Below, piece after piece: positions 23,050 to 33,998 of a DNA stretch of 64,000 bases. The stretch's first letter is position 1. Every line of letters begins with the position of its first letter. The DNA comes from Brassica napus (Eukaryota > Streptophyta > Magnoliopsida > Brassicales > Brassicaceae), in NCBI RefSeq assembly GCF_020379485.1, contig NC_063448.1, positions 10,501,726 through 10,565,725 of the forward strand. The letters are read 5' to 3'. A program made the position numbers and the translations under genes. Below the pieces are notes generated by a model. The model had not been told where the DNA came from, searched no databases, and saw only the letters and a program-made list of their open reading frames with translations.

Positions 23050-26000
23050 ATGGCGGAGGATTTCGCGAGGGCGGTGGAGGACGGTCTCAAACTCGCGAAA
23101 CGGATTTATTTCGGAAACGACCGAGCCGTCGCGGCGCCGAGGCTAGCGTCCCCGATGGAGAGAGCCGCCTCCGCGGCGCATGCTCACCTCCCTACGGCGC
23201 CAATGGTTTACGCCGTGATACACGAGCCGGGAATCGTGGATAACCCGGACCTGCCTAGCTACCAGCCTCACGTGCACGGCAGGTGCGACCCTCCGGCTCT
23301 GATTCCTCTCCAGTTGAACGCGATTGAGCTCGACGTCGACTGCTATCTCGACACGGCTCTCGTCACCGTCACCGGATCGTGGCGTGTGCATTGCGTTATG
23401 GGAAGCAAGCGATGCGATTGCCGTATCGCTATTCCCATGGGTGAACAGGTTAGGGTTTTTCTTATTGGGATTTTCCCGGGAAAATGTGAGATCTTCCGTT
23501 GTGAAAATTAGCTCACTGTTAGGGTTTCATTAGTCCTTTAGCTCAAACTCTGAGCATTGATGGATCTCAAGCTAATATTTGTGTGGCTAACAGGGCTCAA
23601 TTCTAGGTGTTGAGGTTGAGATTCCTAGAAAATCTTACACAACACAGTTGATCACTGCTGAAGATGGACATGAGTTGGAGAAGACGGCACAACCTCAAAG
23701 TGGAGGTTTCTTGAAACCAAACATATTCACCATCACAATACCACAGGTGATGTCGGAAGTGTCAGCTCAAAGGGGTTTTTTTTTTTTTAATCCTGTTTGC
23801 TTGTTCATCTTTCTGAATATTGGGTATTGTCTTGTTTTTCAGGTTGATGGAGGCACCAACCTCTCTATCAAGATGTCTTGGTCCCAGAAGTTGACGTATA
23901 ACGAAGGAGAGTTTTTCCTCGATATTCCTTTTCACTTTCCTGAGTATGTGACTCCTGCTGTGAAGAAAATCTCCAAGAGAGAGAAGATTTACTTGAGTGT
24001 TAACGCCGGTACTGGAACGGAAGTTCTCTGCAAAGGATGCAGTCACCCGCTAAAGGTGTGGTTTCATATATCTTTCTGAACACGGTCCATGATATTTCAG
24101 GGGGTCTATTAACTTATCTTCTTCCTTCTTGTATTACAGGAAAAGATGAGGAACGCAGGGAAGTTGAGGTTTTCATATGAAGCTGATGTTTTGAAGTGGT
24201 CGAACACAGATTTTAGCTTTTCTTATACGGTATGAAGTCTCACTGGTGCTTTGAATAACCTCTGTTTGTGCTCCATTTTAGATTGCTTATCTCTTTATTT
24301 ATTTTTCGTAGGCCTCTTCAAGTAGTATAGTTGGTGGACTTTTCCTTCAATCTGCGCCTGTTCAAGATGTTGATCAGAGAGAGATATTTTCTTTCTATCT
24401 TTTTCCAGGAAAGCAACAAAGAACTAAGGTTTGATGATTTTACACCTCTTTTTCTGTGTAGTAAATGCTATCTTAAGTACAATCTTTAAGTTTCCTTTTG
24501 TTTTACTTCAGGCGTTCAAGCGGGAGGTAGTATTTGTTGTTGATATAAGTAAAAGCATGACTGGAAAACCTCTCGAGAATGTAAACAATGCGATATCGGC
24601 AGCTCTATCTAAGCTTAATCCGGGAGATTCCTTCAATATTATGACTTTCAGCGATGATACTTCTCTGTTTTCGACATCAATGGAGCCGGCTACTCCAGAT
24701 ACTGTTGAAAGAGGCATTGAGTGGATGAACAAGAACTTTGTTGTCGCAGATGGTACAAACGTGCTTCCTCCCCTAGAGACGGTACTTACGCTGCTCACTT
24801 GTAGTTTAAAAAGCTTAACAGATTGGTGGTTATAGTCCCTCAGATCAAGTCCTGGCATTAATTTGGCCAACTTCTTTTAATACTTTCAGGCTGTGGAAAT
24901 GCTATCGAATACTCGTGGCTCCCTTCCTATGATCTTCTTCGTAACAGATGGGTCTGTTGAAGATGAGAGACACATTTGTGATGCAATGAAGAAACGTCTT
25001 GCTAGTGCTGGATCAGTGTGTCCACGGATACACACTTTTGGGTTAGGTAATTATTCTCTCCAAGGTTTTAATGTGAGAGGACCAGGATTATCTTTTTACC
25101 TACCTTCTCATATGTGGACTCTTTAAAATATTGCAGGTATATTCTGTAACCACTACTTCGTGCAGATGCTTGCAAATCTATCCAGGGGACAGCACGAATC
25201 AGTTTATAATACTGGTAAAACTTTTGACTCCGTATTGTGAATTAAAGGGAAAAGGTTATATCTTATGTATATTTTCTTAAACATTTTTCATCTATCTGAT
25301 GTACAGATCACATCGAGGAACGATTAGACAAATTGTTTACAAGGGCTTTGTCCACTGTTCTTTTGAATATAACAATTGAGCCCCTTCAGAATCTTGATGA
25401 AATTGAGGTGTGCCTCTCTATCCCAAGATTGCTTGCTTATCTTTTCTGGCAAATCGTTTTTGTTTCCTTCAACTATATGAAGTTAATGCCTGGAAACTGA
25501 AAGTGGAACCTGTGATTACTAATAGGTATACCCTTCAAATATTCCGGATCTGACGTCTGCAAGTCCATTGATGATATATGGGAGATACCGAGGAAAGTTC
25601 CCTGAGAATGTGAAAGCCAATGGTCTGCTAGGAGACATGAGCAGCTTTTCTGCAGACTTGACTGTACAAAGTGCAAAAGACATACCTCTTGATAAGGTAA
25701 GATCACCTTCCTTCTCATTATCATATTCTTAAGGCGCTTTCTTCTAAAGACACTCAGGTTTAACATAAACTGTCATTCCCTTAATATTTTCAGGTGTTTG
25801 CAAAGAATGTGATTGACTTGCTAACTGCTAAGGCATGGTTCTCGGAAGACAAACAGCTAATAGAAAAGGTTTGTTTGCAATTCAGTAACTCTAGTTTGTC
25901 TTCATGATTATCTTCTTCATTCTGCTTTATTGTTACTGCGTTTCAGATTACTAAACTAAGCATCCAAACCGGCGTACCATCTGAGTATACTCGAATGATC

Positions 26001-26487
26001 CAGTTGGAGAACACAGAAGAAGCACTGAAACCCAGTGACACTGGCGGAAAGAAACAGGTATTTTATCCATATCTAGAAGTTATGAACTAAGTCATTCGAC
26101 CAAGTCAGACTTGTTTTTAACTCATATGTTCACCAAATACTTTAACAGACGGGACGCAATGGCGAGAAACAGAAGCTGATATCAAGAACAATCCCACTAC
26201 AAAACTTTGGGATAGGCTTTGGTGATACAACAGTTACCAGAGAGAATGTTCCACCAGGATTTGGAGAACAGAGAGCGCCTGACGCTGCTGAGAAGTTCGT
26301 GAAGGCTGCCTCGAGCTGCTGTGTCTCCTTATGCAACAAATGTTGCTGCATGTGTTGTGTCCAGTGCTGCACTAAGCTCAATGATCAATGTGTCCTTGTC
26401 TTCACACAGCTCTTCACAGCGCTTGCTTGCATCGCCTGCTTTGAATGTTGCTCAAATGTCTGCTGTGCATGTGGTGGAGACGAATAG
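23050..26487 (+). CDS. VIT and von Willebrand factor A domain protein (inter-alpha-trypsin inhibitor heavy chain-like)
   Basis: The gene has 13 exons: 23050-23448, 23594-23746, 23843-24055, 24140-24229, 24312-24428, 24512-24781, 24890-25046, 25137-25214, 25307-25407, 25526-25696, 25794-25868, 25947-26057 and 26149-26487. The sum is 2274 nt, 757 residues. A VIT-like beta domain (about 85-250) precedes a VWA domain opening at VVFVVDISKSM, with the metal-site motif D335-x-S337-x-S339. A following 'FFVTDG' strand carries another expected acidic residue. The last 60 residues hold 18 cysteines in CC, CCC and CxxC clusters. It matches the plant heavy-chain-like protein I remember as At1g19110 in length and position. 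Its biochemical role is not established. Metal-dependent protein binding is the family expectation. Confidence 0.92.
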
Positions 26488-27308
26488 TTATTAAAAAAAA
26501 AAAGATTTTGAATTCTGAGTTTAAAAGCTTTTAAGCTTCAAAGTAAGTTTGTACATTTACCTTACACACTAAATGTAATTTCTGTACGGCCTGATCCAAT
26601 ATAAAAGCTTTACTTAAATTTTCTATAGTTGCTTCAGGTGAGGAAGTGTAAAGAACCGACAAATCCATGTGTACTAGTTACTCGATTTCGATATCATAAA
26701 CCATGTTTTATATAGAATGTTATTAAGGTGAACCGACATTCAACAAATTCCACAAAGATGGGATCAAGTACTAGAGAGGTGGTGACTTGAAGTCATAAGA
26801 AACTGATTTCGAGGGTTTATAGCGACTTGAGCCCAATTTTCGATGTGCTGGCGTTTCGCTGGCTTCAGGAATTTGTGTTTACTGTGTCTTTAAAAACATG
26901 GGACCAATATGATCATCTTTATCTTCTAAAAGCTATTCAGGTAAATATCTCACTGCAGTTAATACAGATGTTACTATCGGAAAAAAGAAATCGCTCTCTT
27001 TTCTTCTCAAGAAGATGTTTGTTTGCACAAGTGGCTTCAAAACTCCACCTCCTCTTCTTGATTTGTCTAGAGGAGATTCATTCCCAAATACACGAATGGA
27101 AAAGGTATATTATGTCTACATATATATTATCAAATGATTCAGCCTATACTTTTAATTGTAAAGACGAGTGAATTCAAGTATATTTATGTAAAACTACAAA
27201 CATCTTTCTTATGCTGTGTATGTGTGCAGATGCTAAGGACAATCCTCAACAAGAAGATACATCCACAAAGTTCAAATAATACTGCAAAAAAGTATTTGGA
27301 GAATCATA
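26488..27308. other. Intergenic region with spliceable open segments
   Basis: After the VIT/VWA 3' UTR, two open stretches, about 26791-26940 ending at CAG|GTAAAT and about 26959-27104 starting after TGCAG, look exon-like on the plus strand. A third open stretch starts after TGTGTGCAG at 27230 and would run across the LINE insertion site. I recognise no protein in them, and no consistent phase joins all three. They may be chance or a decayed gene. Confidence 0.25.
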
Positions 27309-27628
27309 AAATTATAGATGAAGCATGTAAGTAAGTTCCACTCGTAGCGATTCATCCACGGCGGAAAGAGGGACGGCGCACGGAACAGACTTCTAAAACC
27401 CTTTCCCCTTGCGCAAGGTAGACTATCGACACTTCGTGACGGCGGGAGTAGGGTTTTAAGGAATATATATACGTACCATAGCATCTAGTACTCTACTAAG
27501 CCTCACGGAAACCCTAATACAAAGCTCTCGGTTTTTGGATCTCTTCTGTGTGAGCATCCCCTCTCTGATTCTCTCCAGCTAGTGCTAGGTACTGATACCA
27601 AAGCTTACTCCATCTCATCCCTGAAAGA

Positions 27629-29851
27629 ATGGTTTCCCAGAGTAACCTAATCCAACAAGGCGGCCCGTCGTCGGTGACAAAACGTCGCTTGGATCTAGAA
27701 GCAGAAGATGAAATCATTCGAATTCCAGCCTGTGATCTGACCACAGTTGCTGAGCGTTTCAAGAGAACTTTGATTGGCAGAGTCCTTCACAAAGGGGGAC
27801 GCAGCGTTGAAGCGATGATTGCCCTCCTCTCTAGGGCTCGAATCTGGAACGTGGAAGGCAGAGTCCGAGGTGTTAATTTGGGCAACGGACGCTTCCAGGT
27901 CGATTTCGATAAGGAGGAAGACCTAATCATGGTGCTCAATAAACGACCTTGCCACTTTAACCACTGGATCTTCGCCTTAGAACGTTGGGAGCCATCTACA
28001 AGTGATAACTTCCCCAATACGGTACCTTTCTGGGTAAAAGTTACGGGAGTCCCAGTACATTACTGGAATGACCAGACCTTCGACGAGATAGCAAAGGCTC
28101 TGGGAAAGCGTTTAACTCTTGATGCAACGAACGCACGTCTACAAGTCTCCATTGATGCGGAAAGACCACTACAGTTTGAGAGAAGAGTCGGCTTCCCAAA
28201 CGGAGACATAGGGAAAGTCTCTCTGGAGTATGAAGGTCTGTCCCGTCACTGTTTTGGCTGCAGAAGAATCACTCATGATATTTACTCATGCCCGGAGTTG
28301 TCTACAGAGGAACGCGAACAGAAGATTAAGGAGTTCCGGGAACTCAACCAAAATGATACTTTACCTCTCCAGTTTAAAAACCGGGCTACGCTGAGCATCC
28401 GCAGTAACAACACAAGTAATAAAAGGCCCCGGTCCCCCTCTGATGATGATCTCAGGAGATCTTCGGGTCGTACACAGTATCCTGGAAATTCCAGAGATGA
28501 AAAGAGAAGGAAGGACATAGGAAGCTACTGGTCCTCCAGGAATCATGGAGACGACCGTGAAGACAGGAAACACACCGATCGGAGAAGAGATGACAAACTT
28601 GCTCGCCTCCCTGTGAGGAACGCAACAGTCTGGAATCGTCTGGAGAATCGACAGGAGGACATATTGAGGGAGGTATCTGCCTCTCAGAATAGAAGGTATG
28701 ACAGACCAAGAGAGCTTTCAAAAGACAGATCAAATGACCGTTACCAAGCGCCTTATTCTCGACATTCCCAACAAGTTTGGAGACCTAGAAGTCAAGCGAA
28801 TGACTCCAGAAGCAATAACCAGACAAGATCCATTGCGGTCTCCAGAAACCGGGCTCAGGATGTACGTGAAGTGACTGACTCCCAGAGGACAATCTCAGAA
28901 GTGTTCCCGAGACGTGGGACTAGAGAGATACAAGGAAATGGTGTCATGGTGGTCCACCGAGATGAAACCCCGGAGGAAAGAATGAGACGTTTAAAATGGA
29001 AAGGCCCAATGTTCGACGAGGCTGTGGAAAATACTCCAATATCAGCTGAGAAAAGACTACCAGCCGGTCTTCTCACAAGAGATAGAGGCGTCATCAGGAT
29101 CAGAGACGAGGAGAACCCGGTGCAGACAGAAGAGACAAGGTATGTTTCACCATTAGATAGGTCTAGTTCGGATCATGAGGTAGACAATCTGGAGCTAGAT
29201 CGGCTGATGGAATCAAAGAAAATAGATGATATGGTGATGACTAAGGAAGACGAGGCTGAGGTTGATAGATTAGTCGAGGATTTTGGTGATGTGGTTATGG
29301 ATGATGATATGATGCAAAATGATGATCTCCTTGTGGATGAGCCTGGTTTTGATGCAGAGAAAATAGATGCAATCTCACAGCTATCTCCAGCTAATGCTGC
29401 GCGTAAGGATAAGGGGAGAGAAGAATTCCAAAGGGTTCAAGACAACACTGTCTCCACACAGGATCATGTTCGTGGAGCATCAAAATCAGTCACTGCAAAG
29501 GATGTTCTTATGACTGGTGCCCAAAGTCCGGAGGGGAATGAACCGAGCAAGCACAACAGCTTAGGAAGGACTGTGATCAAGAAGCGACAACCGCACAACA
29601 GCTTAGGAAGGACTGTGATCAAGAAGCGACAACCGCACAGCCCGCTGGTGAAAGGAGCTCGAGCATCCAAGAAACTGAATCTTCCAAGGGGCCGACCGTC
29701 CTCCAAACTACCCAAAGTTCAGGTTACTTCTAAGAAAACTCAAACACATGAGGTCCCTCGTACTGAGGCGTTTCTTTCTACTAAACGTATGAACTCTTCT
29801 GCTACTTCAGGTTCGGTGGTGTCCCAGAAACCACCCAGTAAGAAGATATGA
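27629..29851 (+). CDS. LINE ORF1: DUF4283 and zinc-knuckle RNA-binding protein
   Basis: The 740-residue product begins with a DUF4283 domain (about residues 45-190) found in plant LINE ORF1 proteins. A zf-CCHC_4 knuckle follows, CFGCRRITHDIYSC, with C208, C211, H216 and C221. The rest is long, charged and disordered, rich in Arg, Asp and Ser, and presumably packages LINE RNA. Near its end a 14-residue unit, HNSLGRTVIKKRQP, occurs twice in tandem. The ATG at 27629 follows a leader of about 300 bases. The stop overlaps the start of ORF2 by four bases (ATGA at 29848). Confidence 0.93.
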   Translation: MVSQSNLIQQGGPSSVTKRRLDLEAEDEIIRIPACDLTTVAERFKRTLIGRVLHKGGRSVEAMIALLSRARIWNVEGRVRGVNLGNGRFQVDFDKEEDLIMVLNKRPCHFNHWIFALERWEPSTSDNFPNTVPFWVKVTGVPVHYWNDQTFDEIAKALGKRLTLDATNARLQVSIDAERPLQFERRVGFPNGDIGKVSLEYEGLSRHCFGCRRITHDIYSCPELSTEEREQKIKEFRELNQNDTLPLQFKNRATLSIRSNNTSNKRPRSPSDDDLRRSSGRTQYPGNSRDEKRRKDIGSYWSSRNHGDDREDRKHTDRRRDDKLARLPVRNATVWNRLENRQEDILREVSASQNRRYDRPRELSKDRSNDRYQAPYSRHSQQVWRPRSQANDSRSNNQTRSIAVSRNRAQDVREVTDSQRTISEVFPRRGTREIQGNGVMVVHRDETPEERMRRLKWKGPMFDEAVENTPISAEKRLPAGLLTRDRGVIRIRDEENPVQTEETRYVSPLDRSSSDHEVDNLELDRLMESKKIDDMVMTKEDEAEVDRLVEDFGDVVMDDDMMQNDDLLVDEPGFDAEKIDAISQLSPANAARKDKGREEFQRVQDNTVSTQDHVRGASKSVTAKDVLMTGAQSPEGNEPSKHNSLGRTVIKKRQPHNSLGRTVIKKRQPHSPLVKGARASKKLNLPRGRPSSKLPKVQVTSKKTQTHEVPRTEAFLSTKRMNSSATSGSVVSQKPPSKKI
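29552..29635 (+). repeat. 42-bp tandem duplication in LINE ORF1
   Basis: Two identical 42-bp units lie at 29552-29593 and 29594-29635 and keep the frame, adding 14 residues. The perfect identity suggests a very recent duplication. Confidence 0.93.
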
Positions 29852-32800
29852 ACACCATCTCCTGGAATTGTCAAGGGGCCGGAGCCTACATGACCAAGAA
29901 GCATCTCCGGGAACTTTATCGTTTTTTTGCACCTTCTTTTCTTTTTTTATCTGAAACAAAAAACAATCGTTCTTTTCTGCAAGAGTTTCAAGTTTCTTTT
30001 GGTTATAATAAATTGTTCACCGTGGAACCGGAAGGCAAAAGCGGTGGACTAGCACTTTTTTATATGGATTCGTATGATGTGTCGATCCTTTACTTTGATA
30101 AGCACATGATTGATATAGAAGCCACCATGGAAGGACACAAAGTCTACATGACTTTTATATATGGTGATCCGGTCGTAGAGTACCGCGGATATGTCTGGGA
30201 GCGTTTGACGCGCATGAGTACAACTAGAGTGGGAGCATGGTTCATGAGCGGGGATTTTAATGAGATTGTTGGCAACCATGAAAAGAAAGGAGGAAGAAAG
30301 AGACCTGAGACTTCATTTCTACCCTTCCGCACGATGTTAGCAGATTGTGGTATGATAGAATTTCCCTATAAGGGTAACTGTTTGTCTTGGGTGGGATATC
30401 GTAGTTCCGGAAAAGTTCGATGTAGGTTGGATAGAGCTGTAGGCAATGAGGAGTGGCATCATCTTTTTTCCCACACTAATGTGGAGTATTTGAAGCTATG
30501 GGGCTCCGACCATCGACCGGTCTTAACACGCATTCAGTCTCGAGAGGTGAGATTACGCAATTCCTTCAAGTTTGATCGACGCTGGCTACTAAAAGATGGT
30601 TTGAAAGAAGCAATTGAAGAGGGCTGGGGAAGGCAGGATGACACAGATTCTCGACCTATATTTGTGAAACTTGGTGAGGTGCGTCGTACCATAGCCCGAT
30701 GGAGACGAGAGAACCCTTCGAATTCGGAAAAAAAGATCGAGACTATCAAAGAGCAACTGGAAAAAACACAATCGGATCCAAGTATCCCGAGTGGAGAAAT
30801 TTTAAATCTGAAATGGAACCTGTGTGCAGCCTTTCGGGAAGAGGAGTTATACTGGCGCCAAAAGAGCCGAGCTCTATGGCTAAAAGATAGAGATCGGAAT
30901 ACAAAGTTCTTTCATGCAATCACTAAACAGAGGAGAGCTAGGAATCGGATCGTTAAGCTTAAAACCCCAAACGGGGGGTGGGCGGAGAGCGAGACAGGGA
31001 TTGAGCAAGTGGCTTCAAATTACTTCCAAGGCATTTTTACCACATCAAACCCGAGTGACTTTGAGGAAGCACTTCGATATGTAAATCCCAGAGTTACTCC
31101 GTCTATGAACGCGAACCTAGTGAGACCTCCATCGGACTTGGAAATCAAGAAAGCTGTTGAAGAGATAAATCCCGACAAAGCACCAGGACCGGATGGCATG
31201 ACAGGACTTTTCTATCAGAGGTTCTGGGAGATCACAGCCCGTGACGTAATCTCGATGGTGAAAAGTTTCTTCAGATCAGATTCCTTTGACCCTAGGCTGA
31301 ATCAAACAAACATATGTCTGATCCCTAAGACAGAGCGGCCCATGGAGATGACCGAGTTTCGCCCTATCAGCTTATGCAATGTTAGTTATAAGATCATTTC
31401 CAAAATCATATGCTCTCGTCTTAAGAAGGTCCTACCAAAACTAGTGTCAGAAACACAATCCGCTTTTGTGGCGAGGCGTCTTATATCTGATAATATACTT
31501 TTGGCACAAGAAGCTTTCCATGCCTTACGCACGAACCCGATGTGCAAAACTAAGTATATGGCGATCAAGACTGACATGAGTAAGGCATACGACAGAGTAG
31601 AGTGGAGCTTCTTAGAAGCTCTCCTCCGCAAGATGGGCTTTGAAGGAAAATGGGTATCATGGATACACCGGTGTATTTCTACGGTCTCATACCAAATCCT
31701 GCTCAACGGAGAACCCAAAGGCAATATTCAGCCAACAAGGGGACTTCGACAAGGCGATCCTCTATCCCCATTCCTCTTCATCCTGATGACGGAAGCTCTA
31801 ATTTCTCAACTTAAAGGTGCAGAGGAGGAAGGTAGGCTGACAGGTTTAAAGATAGCACGAGCTAGTCCAGCAATTTCTCATCTCCTTTTTGCCGATGATA
31901 GCCTTTTCTTCTGTAAATCAGATGTCCAGCAGGGTGCTGAGTTGATAAGGATCATCAATCTATATGGGAGAGCTTCGGGACAGTTGCTAAACCCATCGAA
32001 ATCATCTATTTTGTTTGGCAACAAAGTAGGACAGGAGGTCAAGATAGCGATGAAACAAATACTGGGTATCAATAGAGAGGGTGGAATGGGCATGTACTTA
32101 GGACTCCCGGAAAAAATCTGTGGCTCCAAAAGACAGGTTTTTGCCTTCATCAGAGAACGACTCAATGATCATATCAATTCATGGTCGGCCAAGCTCCTGT
32201 CTAAAGGAGGCAAGGAAGTACTGTTAAAGTCAGTAGCACAAGCGCTGCCCACCTATGTGATGTCCTGTTTCCTTTTACCGAAAGATATCATAAACAAACT
32301 ACAAGGAGCAATAGCAAAATTCTGGTGGAGCACGAAAGGAAATAATCGGGGACTGCATTGGATTGCTTGGGAGAAAATCTGTGTTCCATTGGAGAAAGGA
32401 GGTTTAGGATTTAAAGATCTCCTAAACTTTAATCTTGCACTCTTAGCAAAGCAACTATGGAGGCTGCTTCATCATCCCAATTCTCTACTTGCCCGGGTAC
32501 TTAAAGGTCGATACTACAGACATATTAGCCCAATGGAGGTTAAAACGTCTAACTCCCCGTCGTATGGGTGGAGAAGCATTCTAGCGGCTCAGAATTTACT
32601 CAGAGAGGGACTGCGGAAAACAATTGGATCAGGGTACAATACCCGTGTCTGGATTGACCCATGGATTCCGACCATACCCGCCCGTCCGGCAACGGACGCT
32701 GGTGTGTATCGAGATAGGGATATGTTTGTAAACCAGCTTATTGATCAAGCTACCAAGCAATGGAGGCTGGAGATGCTGGAGGCTTTGATAGACCCGAGAG

Positions 32801-33951
32801 ACATCCCTCTGATCCAGAGCATTCGACCCAGCCATATATTTAGAGATGATGGGTACTGTTGGAGTTACACAAAGACCGGTTTGTACACTGTGAAGTCGGG
32901 ATACAAGCTTGCATCCCAGATGAAGGAGGCGAATATCGAAAGTGCAGTCATGGAGCCGAGCATCAACCACTTAAAAGAGATGATCTGGAAGCTAAAAGCA
33001 CCAAGGAAGATTCAACACTTCTTGTGGCAAGTTTTGTCGGATAGTATCGCGTCTTGCAGCCGGCTTGCTGATAGACATTGTGGGACCGACAAATCATGTC
33101 CCAGATGTGGACATGAAGAAGAATCACTTAATCATCTCTTGTTTCTTTGTCCCCCGGCGCTGCAAACGTGGGCACTCTCAGATATACCAACTCTTCCAGG
33201 GTTATTCCCGAGCGAATCCCTATACGAAAACTTTGACTACTTACTTCTTCGTGCAACAAAGAATGGAGCCCCGAGGAACGTTCTTGCTAGGTTTCCGTGG
33301 ATCGCATGGTTCATATGGAAAGCGAGGAATGAAAAGATCTTCAACAACACACAAATCCTACCTCCGGAAACTGTACTTCACGCTACCCAAGAGGAGGAGA
33401 ACTGGAGAGTGGCACAAATTTTAGCGAGTCAAGAAGTGACTGGAGGAAACCAACACACAACTAACGGGAATATGGAGAATGAGTCACCATATCCAAGATG
33501 CCAAGTGGATGCATCCTGGGTGACAAATTCGCCATTTTCTGGTGGAGGTTTTGTTCTCGAGCTGGCGCCTGGAACCGTTACGTATGGCTCCATTGGTATG
33601 GACCAGACCCTGTCTCCTATGCATGCGGAGTTCACCATCTTGCTTTACGCAATGAAAAATTTCCTACTGCTAGGAGTTACATCGATGTCCTTTGAATCGG
33701 ACTGTCTTCAGCTTGTCAAGCTGATTAACGATGAAGAAGATTGGCCAGCTATGGCTTCGGAATGGAATGAATTCATTCATCTATTATCTCTTTTTACTGT
33801 GTTTTCAATTTCTTTTATCGCAAGAGAGCGGAATGTAAGAGCGGACCTTCTTGCAAAAGGAGCTCGTTCAAAAAACTCTATTTTCTCCCATGTAGACTCT
33901 GTAATTCCGGGATGGTTAGCCCACAAAACTAACATTTTCATTCTGAATTAA
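29848..33951 (+). CDS. LINE ORF2: endonuclease, reverse transcriptase, RNase H polyprotein
   Basis: The 1367-residue enzyme copies LINE RNA into the genome. It starts with an AP-like endonuclease, SWNCQGAGA, with GDFNE at 135-139 and S220-D221-H222. The reverse transcriptase follows, with 'PDKAPGPDGM' and 'RQGDPLSPFLF' blocks and the catalytic FADD at 681-684. A zf-RVT segment begins near residue 1046 (IWKLKAPRKIQHFLW) with CPRCGHEEESLNHLLFLC. A plant-type RNase H closes the protein, with candidate catalytic residues D1221, E1261, D1285 and D1333. No internal stop or frameshift is present, and every expected catalytic residue is in place. The start codon overlaps the ORF1 stop, which suggests reinitiation after termination. 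Confidence 0.95.
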   Translation: MNTISWNCQGAGAYMTKKHLRELYRFFAPSFLFLSETKNNRSFLQEFQVSFGYNKLFTVEPEGKSGGLALFYMDSYDVSILYFDKHMIDIEATMEGHKVYMTFIYGDPVVEYRGYVWERLTRMSTTRVGAWFMSGDFNEIVGNHEKKGGRKRPETSFLPFRTMLADCGMIEFPYKGNCLSWVGYRSSGKVRCRLDRAVGNEEWHHLFSHTNVEYLKLWGSDHRPVLTRIQSREVRLRNSFKFDRRWLLKDGLKEAIEEGWGRQDDTDSRPIFVKLGEVRRTIARWRRENPSNSEKKIETIKEQLEKTQSDPSIPSGEILNLKWNLCAAFREEELYWRQKSRALWLKDRDRNTKFFHAITKQRRARNRIVKLKTPNGGWAESETGIEQVASNYFQGIFTTSNPSDFEEALRYVNPRVTPSMNANLVRPPSDLEIKKAVEEINPDKAPGPDGMTGLFYQRFWEITARDVISMVKSFFRSDSFDPRLNQTNICLIPKTERPMEMTEFRPISLCNVSYKIISKIICSRLKKVLPKLVSETQSAFVARRLISDNILLAQEAFHALRTNPMCKTKYMAIKTDMSKAYDRVEWSFLEALLRKMGFEGKWVSWIHRCISTVSYQILLNGEPKGNIQPTRGLRQGDPLSPFLFILMTEALISQLKGAEEEGRLTGLKIARASPAISHLLFADDSLFFCKSDVQQGAELIRIINLYGRASGQLLNPSKSSILFGNKVGQEVKIAMKQILGINREGGMGMYLGLPEKICGSKRQVFAFIRERLNDHINSWSAKLLSKGGKEVLLKSVAQALPTYVMSCFLLPKDIINKLQGAIAKFWWSTKGNNRGLHWIAWEKICVPLEKGGLGFKDLLNFNLALLAKQLWRLLHHPNSLLARVLKGRYYRHISPMEVKTSNSPSYGWRSILAAQNLLREGLRKTIGSGYNTRVWIDPWIPTIPARPATDAGVYRDRDMFVNQLIDQATKQWRLEMLEALIDPRDIPLIQSIRPSHIFRDDGYCWSYTKTGLYTVKSGYKLASQMKEANIESAVMEPSINHLKEMIWKLKAPRKIQHFLWQVLSDSIASCSRLADRHCGTDKSCPRCGHEEESLNHLLFLCPPALQTWALSDIPTLPGLFPSESLYENFDYLLLRATKNGAPRNVLARFPWIAWFIWKARNEKIFNNTQILPPETVLHATQEEENWRVAQILASQEVTGGNQHTTNGNMENESPYPRCQVDASWVTNSPFSGGGFVLELAPGTVTYGSIGMDQTLSPMHAEFTILLYAMKNFLLLGVTSMSFESDCLQLVKLINDEEDWPAMASEWNEFIHLLSLFTVFSISFIARERNVRADLLAKGARSKNSIFSHVDSVIPGWLAHKTNIFILN

Positions 33952-33998
33952 TAAAGCATGGAGTTCGATGTCAAAAAAAAAAAAATTATAGATGAAGC

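Larger units (their letters stand above)
27309..33998 (+). mobile_element. Full-length LINE with perfect target duplication
   Basis: A complete non-LTR retrotransposon occupies 27325-33985 or so. It has a 5' UTR of about 300 bases, ORF1, ORF2, a 3' UTR of about 20 bases (ending GTTCGATGTC) and a poly(A) tail of 13 or more. The 16-bp direct repeat AAATTATAGATGAAGC lies at 27309-27324 and 33983-33998. Both reading frames are open from end to end. Together these features indicate a recent, potentially competent insertion. The same family supplies the decayed copy at 1-4575. Confidence 0.95.
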
